Assembly (NCBI GenBank): GCA_021845725.1
Contig: JAJZVL010000022.1
Location: 1 to 43,573, forward strand
DNA from: Actinomycetes bacterium
GTDB lineage: Bacteria; Actinomycetota; Acidimicrobiia; Acidimicrobiales; RAAP-2
Length of the DNA stretch: 43,573 bases
Direction of reading: 5' to 3'
Below the pieces are notes generated by a model. That model saw only the letters and a list, made by a program, of their open reading frames with translations. It did no database searches and had not been told where the DNA came from. A program made the translations under genes and the position numbers. This document shows positions 15,184-22,551 of the stretch, in pieces. Position 1 is the first letter of the stretch. Each line of letters starts with the position of its first letter.

Positions 15184-16410
15184 ATGGGCGGCGGCTCGCG
15201 GGTGAGTGACGAAGGTGCCGCCCTGCTTGCCGGGGTGGACCGGGCTGCCTTCGCCGTGGCTCTTGCCGTGCGCCTGCGCAAGAGCGGCGTGGTCGTCGGC
15301 ACCACGGCGACCCAGGCCTTCGCCCGTGCGCTCGGCACGTGGGAGCCCCGCTCGATCGGCATGCTCTACTGGATGGCGCGGGTGACGCTCGTCCAGCGAC
15401 AGGCGGACCTCGAGTCGTTCGACGCGGTGTTCCGGGCCGTCTTCTGCGCCACCGGGCTGGCGCTCGATCCCGCCGCTCGCCGGGGCTCCGGCCCTGCAGG
15501 CGCCGCCGCGGCCCGCGGGTCCTACCGCTCGGTCCCAGGCGCGGCTGCCGTCGAGGTCGCAGGAGACGGCCTCCCGTGGGCCACCCTGCCCGCGGCGGTG
15601 GCGCCCGCCGACGGGGACGAGGCGCCTCTGGACCTGCCCGAGCGCCTCCCCAGCCGCCTGAGCGCCGTGGCCGACGTGCCGTTCGAGCGCCTCGACCCGG
15701 CGGACCTCGCCCTCCTCGGCGACTGGCTGGCCGAGGGCCTACGCCAATGGCCGACCCGGCCGTCTCGCCGATGGGATCCCCACCATTCGGGCCGACGCGT
15801 CGGGCTGCGCCCGACGATGGCCGCCGCCCGCCGCACCGGTTTCGAGCCGGTGGCGCTCGTGCGGACGCGCCCGCGGCGGCGCCCGCGGCGTGTCGTCATG
15901 CTCTGCGACGTGAGTCGGTCCATGCAGCCCTACGTGGCCGCCTACCTGCACCTGCAGCGGGCGGTGGCGGTGGCCACCGCGGCGGAGGTGTTCGCCTTCT
16001 CCACCTCCTTGACGCGCCTCACCGCAGTGCTGGCGCGCACGTCGTCGGCCGAGGCCGCCATCGAGGAGGCGACGGCACGGGTGGACGACCGCTTCGGCGG
16101 CACCCGCATCGCCACCAGCCTCCTCACGCTCCTGTCCTCCCGCCACGGGGAGGCGTGCCGGGGCGCGCTCGTGGTGATCGCCTCGGACGGCTGGGACACC
16201 GATCCGCCCGAGGCCATGGTCGCCGCCATGTCCCGCCTGCGGCGACGGGCGCACCGGGTGCTGTGGCTGAATCCCCGCCTGGCCGCGCCCGGGTACGAGC
16301 CGCTGGTGGGAGGGATGGCGGCGGCCGCTCCCTACTGCGACGCCGTGCTGCCGGCGGACCGCGTGGGCGCGCTCGGCGACGTCGTCCGCGCCCTGGTCGC
16401 CGGGCGCTGA
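15184..16410 (+). CDS. coxE: VWA-domain CO dehydrogenase accessory protein
   Basis: This 408-residue protein has an N-terminal helical part (LLAGVDRAAFAVALAVRLRKSGVVVG, typical of the CoxE family), a Pro/Ala-rich middle, and a C-terminal von Willebrand A domain from about 235. The metal-ion-dependent adhesion site is D242-x-S244-x-S246 in MLCDVSRSM, with further ligands in FGGTRIATSL and IASDGWDT. MoxR ATPases and VWA proteins act as pairs in metallocofactor insertion, so it should partner the CoxD ATPase. It closes the cox cluster; the next gene is convergent, 6 bases away. Confidence 0.92.
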   Translation: MGGGSRVSDEGAALLAGVDRAAFAVALAVRLRKSGVVVGTTATQAFARALGTWEPRSIGMLYWMARVTLVQRQADLESFDAVFRAVFCATGLALDPAARRGSGPAGAAAARGSYRSVPGAAAVEVAGDGLPWATLPAAVAPADGDEAPLDLPERLPSRLSAVADVPFERLDPADLALLGDWLAEGLRQWPTRPSRRWDPHHSGRRVGLRPTMAAARRTGFEPVALVRTRPRRRPRRVVMLCDVSRSMQPYVAAYLHLQRAVAVATAAEVFAFSTSLTRLTAVLARTSSAEAAIEEATARVDDRFGGTRIATSLLTLLSSRHGEACRGALVVIASDGWDTDPPEAMVAAMSRLRRRAHRVLWLNPRLAAPGYEPLVGGMAAAAPYCDAVLPADRVGALGDVVRALVAGR

Positions 16411-16416
16411 GGCGCG

Positions 16417-17373
16417 TCACCCTGCGGAGCGCGAGGAGAAGATCCCGAGCGGGAGGTAGGCCGACACCACCCAGTTGGGAGCGTCCACGATCTCGGTGAT
16501 CCTGAGGTGCGCCGTCACCGACGCGAGCACGTACGCCTCGACCGGCGTGATCGCGTAGCGCGACGCCGTCCAGTCGACGAGCGCGCGGGTGGCGTCCTTC
16601 GCCGCAGCCATGAGGTCCGGTCCCACGCCCATGGTGACGTACCACTCGCCGGCCTCGGTGCCAGGATGCAGCGGGCCCCGCACGAGGAGCTGGGGACCGG
16701 GGATGGAGCGGTCCTTGTGGAGGCGGAGCCGGAGCGCGACGTCGAGCGGGCTCTCGATGGCGGTCACGCACACCTCTCCGTCACCCATCGCCGAGTGGCC
16801 GTCGCCGATCGAGAGCATCGCTCCGGGGACCTGGACCGGCAGGAAGAGCCTCGAGCCGGCCACCACGTCCCGGCAGTCGATGTTCCCGCCGAAATGCCCT
16901 GGCGGCATGATCGGCGCCGGAGCCGCCACGTCGGGGCAGACCCCGACCGTCCCCGGGAACGGGCGCAGCGCGACGGCGGCGATGTCGCCGAAGCGCGCGA
17001 CCGCGTTCGACGGTTCGCCGAGATCCCAGATGTGGAGGTAGGGATCGGGAAAGTCCTCCTGAAGCAGCCCCATCCCTGGCAGCACCGCGGTGAAGCCCCA
17101 GCCGCGGTGGCTCGCGGAGAGGATCTCGACCTCGAGCGTGTCGCCCGGCTGCGCCCCCTCGACCTCGACGGGCCCGAGCAGCGGGTAGAGCCTCGAGAGG
17201 TCGAGAGCCAGAAGGTCGGCGCTGGTCGCGTCGGGGCTCAGCTGGTCGTCGGTGATCTCCCTCAGCGTCGCGTGCACTTCGTCGCCATCGACGACGACCG
17301 CGACGGGCGCCAACCCGGGATCCCACGAGTGGTGCGGCGTGCAGTCCGAGACGTCGACCGTGCGTGTGCCCAT
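16417..17373 (-). CDS. Acetamidase/formamidase-family amidohydrolase
   Basis: The 318-residue protein matches the FmdA/AmdA family in length and motifs: PHHSWDPGLAPVAVVVDGDEV at the start, PVEVEGAQPGDTLEVEIL (about 68-85), PPGHFGGNIDCRDVVAGSRLFLPVQVPGAMLSIGDGHSAMGDGEVC in the middle and VVSAYLPLGIF at the end. The His/Asp/Glu residues of these blocks bind the catalytic metal. Family enzymes hydrolyse formamide or acetamide to ammonia and acid. ATG 17373 fits the family N-terminus; the frame is open further upstream but encodes low-quality sequence. The gene is divergent from the ring-cleavage operon, and the 220-bp intergenic region holds a candidate LuxR site. It could release ammonia or formate from an intermediate of that pathway (inference). 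Confidence 0.92.
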   Translation of the reverse strand: MGTRTVDVSDCTPHHSWDPGLAPVAVVVDGDEVHATLREITDDQLSPDATSADLLALDLSRLYPLLGPVEVEGAQPGDTLEVEILSASHRGWGFTAVLPGMGLLQEDFPDPYLHIWDLGEPSNAVARFGDIAAVALRPFPGTVGVCPDVAAPAPIMPPGHFGGNIDCRDVVAGSRLFLPVQVPGAMLSIGDGHSAMGDGEVCVTAIESPLDVALRLRLHKDRSIPGPQLLVRGPLHPGTEAGEWYVTMGVGPDLMAAAKDATRALVDWTASRYAITPVEAYVLASVTAHLRITEIVDAPNWVVSAYLPLGIFSSRSAG

Positions 17374-17509
17374 GCTCGTCACACGATGGCGGAGACGGGC
17401 GGGTTCGAACAGGAGACCGCCACGATCTCTTTGCCCTCGTTGCCGCGCACGCGGAACGTTACCGCGGGGACCGCCGCAGCGCCCTCGTCCACCCGGGCAG
17501 CCTGCGGAA

Positions 17510-17527
17510 AGTACCCGTTCGGGCGAT
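17510..17527. promoter_or_regulatory. Putative LuxR-regulator site upstream of the ring-cleavage operon
   Basis: AGTACCCGTTCGGGCGAT is an imperfect inverted repeat. It shares 13 of 18 bases with ATTACCCGTAAGGGGAAT (minus strand at 33301-33318) and 13 of 18 with the palindrome at 26959-26976. A possible -10, TTGATT, begins at 17551, about 32 bases from the site centre. It lies between the divergent formamidase and LigA-like genes. Confidence 0.5.
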
Positions 17528-17593
17528 ACCGCCCCCTGTCCGAGGGCGCTTTGATTGCCTGTGGCCGGCGCATCGCTGCGCCCCGGAGGAGCC

Positions 17594-17890
17594 ATGACCG
17601 AACCGTTCGAGCTGGAGCAGCTGCTTTGGGACCTGCGCCACGACCCGCGCGTCGTCGCTCGCATCCGGCAGGATCCCGCCGGGACGATGCGCGGGTACGG
17701 GCTGTCCCACGACGAGATCGACGCGCTCTTGGCGCGGAACTTCGGGCGCCTCCTCTCGTTCGGTGTCGCGCCGATGCTCCTCTACTTCGGCGCGCTCGAG
17801 ATGGGCGTGAGCCGTGACGAGTACTACGCGGCCCTGACTGCGCAGGCTCCTGCAGACGGTCTCGAGCCGCGCGTGCCGGAGCGCGCATGA
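17594..17890 (+). CDS. LigA-like small (alpha) subunit of extradiol ring-cleavage dioxygenase
   Basis: The 98-residue protein begins MTEPFELEQLLWDLRHDPRVVARIRQDPAGTMRGYGLSHDEIDALL, the helical LigA-type domain (protocatechuate 4,5-dioxygenase alpha-chain family), which caps the active site of the LigB-type catalytic subunit. ATG 17594 has a strong GGAGGA ribosome site, decisive over an in-frame upstream ATG. It overlaps the LigB-like gene by 4 bases (ATGA), as expected for subunits made in equal amounts. It is the first gene of the large plus-strand catabolic operon. Family assignment is good; the substrate is not known. Confidence 0.85.
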   Translation: MTEPFELEQLLWDLRHDPRVVARIRQDPAGTMRGYGLSHDEIDALLARNFGRLLSFGVAPMLLYFGALEMGVSRDEYYAALTAQAPADGLEPRVPERA

Positions 17891-18792
17891 CCTCCTCGGT
17901 CGTCGGCGTCGCCTGTATGTCGCACTCCCCGGGGATCACCGGGTTCCCCGAGCGCGCGGATCCCGAGGCGGCGAAGGCCGTCCTCGCAGGCGTCGACCAG
18001 CTTGCCGCCGTCGTGGACGAGGCCGACCCCGACGCGTTCGTCGTGGTGTCGACCGAGCACTTCACGAACTTCTTCGTGTCCAACCTGCCGAGCTTCGCGG
18101 TCGGGACGGCGACCGGCTACGACCTTCCGGCGAGCGACGCGTTCGCGGCCTTCCTCGGGATCGAGCGGCGCCGCTACCCAGGCCACCCGACTCTCGGCGA
18201 GGCCCTTTACGCCGGGCTCCTCGCCGAGGAGTTCGACCCGGCGCTCGTCGCGGGCGGGTACGGGTTCGACGAGGCGTTCGCCGTGCCGCTCTCGCTGCTC
18301 GCCCGTGGGCGGGACATCCCGGTCGTGCCGATCGTGGTCAATGCCGTGCACGCTCCCTACCCGCCGCTCGCGCGCTGCCACCGGCTGGGTGCGGCGATCC
18401 GGCGGATCGTCGAGGCACAGGGCGTCGCAGAGCGCGTCATGGTGCTCGGCACGGGCGGCCTGTCGCACTGGGTCGGGGTGGCGGGCGCCGGGACCATCGA
18501 CACCGAGTTCGACCGGCGCGTGCTCGACGCGTTCGAGGCGGGCCGAGCCGAGCGGCTCCTGTCGTTGTCGGATGCCGAGCTCGAGGCATCGGGCAACGGA
18601 GCGCACGAGGTCCGCGCATGGCTGGTCGCAGCGGGGGCAGCAGGTGGTGCGAGGTTCCGGACCCTCGCCTACGAGCCGGTGCCGGCGTGGCTGACCGGCA
18701 CCGCTGTGGCGGTCGCAGCGCCAGAGGCCGGCACAGCGAGCGTCACAGCGAGCGTCACGCGTACGAGCATCGAGGCAGGGGGTAGCCCATGA
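17887..18792 (+). CDS. LigB-like catalytic subunit of class III extradiol dioxygenase
   Basis: The 301-residue protein starts SSVVGVACMSHSPGITGFPERADP; H13 in SHSP, the E57-H58 region (VVVSTEHFTNFF) and later PVVPIVVNAVHAPYPPLARC and TGGLSHWVG carry the His/Glu ligands for Fe(II) and the catalytic His of the LigB superfamily. These enzymes open catechol-type rings next to the diol using O2. MhpB- and LigB-like relatives act on varied substrates, so the ring cannot be named. The C-terminal 30 residues are Ala/Thr/Ser-rich and probably disordered. Four-base overlaps on both sides couple it to the LigA-like subunit and the Rieske oxygenase. Confidence 0.9.
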   Translation: MTSSVVGVACMSHSPGITGFPERADPEAAKAVLAGVDQLAAVVDEADPDAFVVVSTEHFTNFFVSNLPSFAVGTATGYDLPASDAFAAFLGIERRRYPGHPTLGEALYAGLLAEEFDPALVAGGYGFDEAFAVPLSLLARGRDIPVVPIVVNAVHAPYPPLARCHRLGAAIRRIVEAQGVAERVMVLGTGGLSHWVGVAGAGTIDTEFDRRVLDAFEAGRAERLLSLSDAELEASGNGAHEVRAWLVAAGAAGGARFRTLAYEPVPAWLTGTAVAVAAPEAGTASVTASVTRTSIEAGGSP

Positions 18793-20108
18793 GCAGCACG
18801 CTGTCGCAGGCGACCGAGATCGATCGTCTCCTCGGCCGGGCCCGTTCCGAGATGTCCGAGGGACGGGTCCCCGTCGAGATCTTCAACTCTGACGTCGTGT
18901 TCGCGCTCGAGCAGGAGCGCCTGTTCCAGCGGGCGTGGCTCTTCTTGGCGCACGAGTCGGAGCTGCCCGACCCGGGGGACTACGTGCTGCGGTCGCTCGC
19001 CGGCAACTCGGTGATCGTGAGCCGCGACGAGTCCGGCCGTATCGGCTGCTTCTTGAACATGTGCCGGCATCGCGGGAACCAGGTCTGCAAGGCGTCGGAG
19101 GGGAACGCGTCGCACTTCCGCTGCTCGTACCACGGCTGGACCTATGCCAACGACGGCAGGCTGATCGGCGTGCCCCACATCCGCAGGGTCTACGACCCCG
19201 GCCAGATGCAGCGGTCGGACTGGGGGCTCGTTCCGGTGCGGACCGAGTCGTACGCGGGGCTGCTGTTCGGATGCCTCGACCCTGGCGCGCCCAGCCTCGA
19301 GGAGTACCTGGGCGGTTTCCAGTTCTACCTCGACCTGTACCTCCGCCCGGGCCCGAACGGCACCGAGGCCTACGCGCCCCCCGACCGCTGGGAGGCCGGC
19401 ACCGACTGGAAGATCTGCGCCGAGAACTTCGCCGGAGACGGCTACCACACGCCGGTCGCGCACCAGTTCGGCTTCGAGCTGGGCTACTACGCCTCCTCGG
19501 CGACCACGCACGCCGACGGGTACGCGGTGCACATCCCGCACAAGGGCCATGGGATCGGGCTCGGCCAGACCCCGGGCATGTCGCCGTTCTTCGGCTACCC
19601 GCCCGAGGTCGTGGCGGGCATGGAAGACGTGCTCTCCGAGGCGCAGCTCTCGATCTTCCGCGAGGTCCGCACTGCGGTGGGCACGGTCTTCCCGAACCTG
19701 TCCCTCCTCATCCAGCCATTCAGCACGGTGCCAGGGGAGCCGGGGGTCCGCTTCTGCACCATGAGGCTCTGGCAGCCGGTCGGCGTCGGGCGCATGCAGA
19801 TGCTCTCGTGGTGCCTCGTCCCGGCCGACGCGTCCAAGGAGTACAAGGACGCCGCATACCGCGCCTACACGCTCGCCTTCGGACAGGCGGGGATGTTCGA
19901 GCAGGACGACTTCGACAATTGGTCACGAGTGACGAGGATGGCGTCGTCACCGTTGTGCCGCGACCTGAGCTTCCCGTACTTCATGGGGCTCACACGGGCT
20001 CCGCTCGACGACTTCCCCGGACCAGGGGTCGTCATGCAGCCCTACATGACGGAGACGAACTTCCGGAACCTCTGGCAGACCTGGCTCGAGTACCTGGAGC
20101 GCCCATGA
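18789..20108 (+). CDS. Rieske-type ring-hydroxylating dioxygenase, alpha subunit
   Basis: The 439-residue protein has a Rieske domain with C92-x-H94 (CRHRGNQVC) and C112-x2-H115 (CSYHGWTY), giving the [2Fe-2S] ligand pattern. The mononuclear iron site follows: NFAGDGYHTPVAHQ with D217, H220 and H225, and a carboxylate probably in DDFDNW further on. Length and order match aromatic-ring dioxygenase large subunits. It would put two hydroxyls on an aromatic ring, giving a cis-dihydrodiol for the SDR encoded downstream. The beta subunit follows with a 4-base overlap. No ferredoxin or reductase for electron supply is encoded in the window. Confidence 0.95.
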   Translation: MSSTLSQATEIDRLLGRARSEMSEGRVPVEIFNSDVVFALEQERLFQRAWLFLAHESELPDPGDYVLRSLAGNSVIVSRDESGRIGCFLNMCRHRGNQVCKASEGNASHFRCSYHGWTYANDGRLIGVPHIRRVYDPGQMQRSDWGLVPVRTESYAGLLFGCLDPGAPSLEEYLGGFQFYLDLYLRPGPNGTEAYAPPDRWEAGTDWKICAENFAGDGYHTPVAHQFGFELGYYASSATTHADGYAVHIPHKGHGIGLGQTPGMSPFFGYPPEVVAGMEDVLSEAQLSIFREVRTAVGTVFPNLSLLIQPFSTVPGEPGVRFCTMRLWQPVGVGRMQMLSWCLVPADASKEYKDAAYRAYTLAFGQAGMFEQDDFDNWSRVTRMASSPLCRDLSFPYFMGLTRAPLDDFPGPGVVMQPYMTETNFRNLWQTWLEYLERP

Positions 20109-20692
20109 CGACCGACCGCGTCACTCCTCTTGCCGACGTGGGTGGTCACCCGGGCCATCTCACAGGATCGGCACCGTCGCTGCCCGACGGGGTCGACGCC
20201 GATCTGCAGCACGCCGTCGAGCGCTTCTTGTACCTCGAGTCCGAGATCTTGGACGACCGCCGTTTCGAGGAGTGGCTCTCGCTCTTCTCTGCGGACGCCA
20301 CCTACGAGGCACCCCTGCGCGTGACGCGGGACCGCCAGGCGTCGCAGCTCTCCGAGCGTGGCCGGCTGTTCTCGGACACGAAGGCGACGCTCGAGGTCCG
20401 GGTCCGCAGGCTCTTGTCGGAGTACGCGTGGGCCGAGCAGCCTCCGTCGCGCACGCGGCACTTCGTGTCGAACGTGCGCGCGCGCTGGCTCGACGACGGC
20501 GCCATCGCGGTGCGCTCGAACGTCCTCGTCTACCGCAACCGAGCGGAGCAAACCGACTTCGAGCTGTACTCGGCTGACCGGCACGACGAGCTCGTGATGA
20601 CGAGCGGAGCCGCCATGTTCAGCATCCGGCGCCGGTGGTTCGTCGTGGACCAGAGCAACATGAGCGGCGACAGCCTCTCGATCTTCCTGTGA
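20105..20692 (+). CDS. Ring-hydroxylating dioxygenase, beta subunit
   Basis: The 195-residue protein has the NTF2-like fold of dioxygenase small subunits: VERFLYLESEILDDRRFEEWLSLFSADATYEAPLRVTR, then PSRTRHFVSNVRARW and the C-terminal NMSGDSLSIFL close to the usual ending. It gives structural support in an alpha3beta3 hexamer and has no cofactor. ATG 20105 overlaps the alpha-subunit stop (ATGA). The first about 35 residues are extra and poorly ordered compared with the fold. The next gene begins 7 bases after the stop. Confidence 0.93.
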   Translation: MTTDRVTPLADVGGHPGHLTGSAPSLPDGVDADLQHAVERFLYLESEILDDRRFEEWLSLFSADATYEAPLRVTRDRQASQLSERGRLFSDTKATLEVRVRRLLSEYAWAEQPPSRTRHFVSNVRARWLDDGAIAVRSNVLVYRNRAEQTDFELYSADRHDELVMTSGAAMFSIRRRWFVVDQSNMSGDSLSIFL

Positions 20693-20699
20693 GCTCGGC

Positions 20700-21089
20700 G
20701 TGACCACGCCCTTCCCTCTCGAACCGCGCGACGCGTCCGACGCGACCCGAGCGCCTGCGGCGCCGTCGGACCCGGGCCGTGCAACCGGATCGGAGGTCGA
20801 GACCCTCGTCGTCGCGAACGAGTTCGCCGAGGTCCTCGTCCAGCGCGTCCTCACGCACAACGGCGTGCGTCTCGAGGTGTCCTCACCCAGGCTGCACCGC
20901 GCGGTCCGTCTGGATCCCCTGCAGCTCGAGGCGCTCACCTGGCAGGAGGCAGCGGCCTTCTCTGCGATGCTCACCGAGCCCTTCGGGCCTTCGGGTGAGA
21001 AGGAAGAGCCCGCCGGGATCCCTGAGGGGCCCCCCGAGCGCGCTCGTGCGAAGTCCAACGGGCGAGCCCACGGGGATGTGCGGCGGTGA
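20700..21089 (+). CDS. Small conserved-looking protein of dioxygenase operons, function unknown
   Basis: I do not recognise a catalytic domain in this 129-residue protein. Its core (about 33-85: VETLVVANEFAEVLVQRVLTHNGVRLEVSSPRLHRAVRLDPLQLEALTWQ) is a compact alpha/beta segment flanked by low-complexity acidic and Arg/Ala-rich ends. Similar short proteins are, to my recollection, found beside actinobacterial ring-hydroxylating dioxygenase genes, sometimes labelled dihydrodiol dehydrogenase, which this size cannot support. GTG start 7 bases after the beta-subunit stop; its own stop overlaps the following SDR start (GTGA). That coupling argues it is a real gene. An assembly or electron-transfer accessory role is possible but unproven. 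Confidence 0.7.
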   Translation: MTTPFPLEPRDASDATRAPAAPSDPGRATGSEVETLVVANEFAEVLVQRVLTHNGVRLEVSSPRLHRAVRLDPLQLEALTWQEAAAFSAMLTEPFGPSGEKEEPAGIPEGPPERARAKSNGRAHGDVRR

Positions 21090-21973
21090 CGGGCCTGCTC
21101 GAGGGTTCGGTGGCGCTCGTGGTGGGTGGGGCGAAGGGAATCGGCCAAGGAGTCGTCGAGCGCTTCGTGACCGAGGGTGCCCGCGTGGGAGTGCTGGACC
21201 GCGACGCCGGCGCGCTCGACGCGCTCGGGTGTGCGTTCGGCGACGCCGTGAGGACGATCGTGGGCGACGTGACGACGCCCGATGCCCACGAGCGCGCCGT
21301 CGCCGAGGTCGTCGAGCACCTTGGCGACCTCGACTCGCTCGTGACGTGCGCGGGCGTCTTCGACTTCCGCACCGCGGTCGGCGACCTGGAGATTTCCCGG
21401 CTCTCGGCGGCCTTCGACGAGCTCTTCGCAGTCAACGTGAAGAGCGCGCTCCTCGCGACCCGAGCGGCGATGCCATCGCTCCGGCGCCGTCGGGGCGCGG
21501 TCGTCCTCACCGCTTCGGTGGCCGCCTTCCATCCCGAGGGTGGCGGCGTCCTCTACGGCTCGAGCAAGTGGGCGGTGCGCGGCCTGGTCGTGCACCTGGC
21601 CCGAGAGCTCGCGCCCCACGTGCGAGTCAACGGGGTCGCGCCGGGTGGGACGACCGGCACCTCGCTGTCCGCGCCGGCCGCGCTGGACGCGTCGCGCACG
21701 GTGGCGTCGGATCCTGGGCGCGACGAGCGGATCGCCGCCGAAGCGTTGCTGCGGCGCGCCGCGACCCCGGCCGACCACGCCGGTACGTATCTCTACCTGG
21801 TGTCGCCGCTCCTGTCTCCGGCTGTCACCGGGATGGTCGTGTGCTCCGACGGCGGACGCGGAGAGCCGATTGCCTCCGAGGAGGACGCCGGCGGGGCGGT
21901 GGAGGTCGACGAAAGGTTCTGGCGGCGTGAAGCCGTCGGATCGAACCTGCGAGACGGAGGAGGAAGAAGCTGA
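21086..21973 (+). CDS. Short-chain dehydrogenase, probable cis-dihydrodiol dehydrogenase
   Basis: The 295-residue SDR has the NAD-binding motif GGAKGIG in ALVVGGAKGIGQGV, DVTTPD after strand 4, the CAGVF (NAG-like) segment, catalytic Ser in VLTASVAA and Y-x3-K in LYGSSKWAV. Its length and position after a Rieske oxygenase fit a BphB-like cis-dihydrodiol dehydrogenase, which would rearomatise the diol to a catechol for the LigAB-type enzyme. The GTG start overlaps the upstream stop. The last 40 residues form a charged tail not typical of the family. Its 3' end holds the ribosome site of the next gene. Confidence 0.9.
   Translation: MTGLLEGSVALVVGGAKGIGQGVVERFVTEGARVGVLDRDAGALDALGCAFGDAVRTIVGDVTTPDAHERAVAEVVEHLGDLDSLVTCAGVFDFRTAVGDLEISRLSAAFDELFAVNVKSALLATRAAMPSLRRRRGAVVLTASVAAFHPEGGGVLYGSSKWAVRGLVVHLARELAPHVRVNGVAPGGTTGTSLSAPAALDASRTVASDPGRDERIAAEALLRRAATPADHAGTYLYLVSPLLSPAVTGMVVCSDGGRGEPIASEEDAGGAVEVDERFWRREAVGSNLRDGGGRS
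21958..21963 (+). promoter_or_regulatory. Shine-Dalgarno AGGAGG positioned for a CTG start at 21970
   Basis: GGAGGAGGAAGAAG directly precedes CTGA at 21970-21973. AGGAGG ends 6 bases before the CTG but 21 before the GTG at 21985, so the CTG is better placed. Confidence 0.55.
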
Positions 21974-22551
21974 GCACGCTCGAGGTGCGCAAGGTGCTGT
22001 GCGTCGTGGAGGAGACCAGGCTGGCTGCCGGCAGGCCTGGAGCCACCTCCCTGCACAAGGTGGCGGCGATGGCGGTGGTGCGCAATCCGTTCGCGGGCAT
22101 GGGGTTCGTCGAGGACCTCTCGGCGCTCGTCGAGCCGTCGGAGGAGCTGGGTCGTGAGCTCGGCGCGCGCGCCCTCGAGCTGCTCGGGGGACCCGTCCAG
22201 AGCTACGGCAAGGCGGCGATCTGTGGGATCGCTGGCGAGCAGGAGCATGCGAACGCCTGTCTCACCTCCGCGTTCGGCAATGCCCTGCGCGAGGCGATCG
22301 GCGGTGGTGAGGCGTGGATCAGCTCCGCGACCAAGGTCGGGGCGCCGGGGACGGCGATCGACGTGCCGCTCGCCTACAAGGACGAGCTGTGGGTGCGCAG
22401 CCACTACGACGCCATCGAGGTGCGCGTGCCGGATGCGCCGATGCCCGACGAGATCGTCGTCATCGCAGCTGTCGCAGACCGGGGCCGGCTCCATGCGCGC
22501 CTCGGCGGCATGACGCTGGAAGAAGCGGTCGCCAAGGCCGGCGGTCGATGA
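21970..22551 (+). CDS. DUF1185 ('amino acid synthesis') family protein, probable CTG start
   Basis: About 193 residues read [M]STLEVRKVLCVVEETRLAAGRPG, then HKVAAMAVVRNPFAG, GKAAICGIAGEQEHANACLT and GEAWISSATKVGAPGTAIDVPLAYKDE, all characteristic of the DUF1185 family. Its biochemical role is not established; the family name does not prove amino-acid synthesis. The first conventional start is GTG 21985, but it lacks a well-placed ribosome site and would cut into the conserved E-[VI]-R-K-V start. CTG 21970 has an ideal AGGAGG and gives a CTGA overlap like the neighbouring ATGA/GTGA ones. Operon position between the dihydrodiol dehydrogenase and an enamidase-like gene suggests a step on a nitrogen-containing intermediate. 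Confidence 0.85.
   Translation: MSTLEVRKVLCVVEETRLAAGRPGATSLHKVAAMAVVRNPFAGMGFVEDLSALVEPSEELGRELGARALELLGGPVQSYGKAAICGIAGEQEHANACLTSAFGNALREAIGGGEAWISSATKVGAPGTAIDVPLAYKDELWVRSHYDAIEVRVPDAPMPDEIVVIAAVADRGRLHARLGGMTLEEAVAKAGGR

Noticed and set aside
17395-17470. GGGTTCGAAC at 17401-17410 looks like the T-loop of a tRNA
   Set aside because: The flanking bases do not form a 5-bp T stem, and no acceptor or anticodon arm can be built around it. Probably chance.
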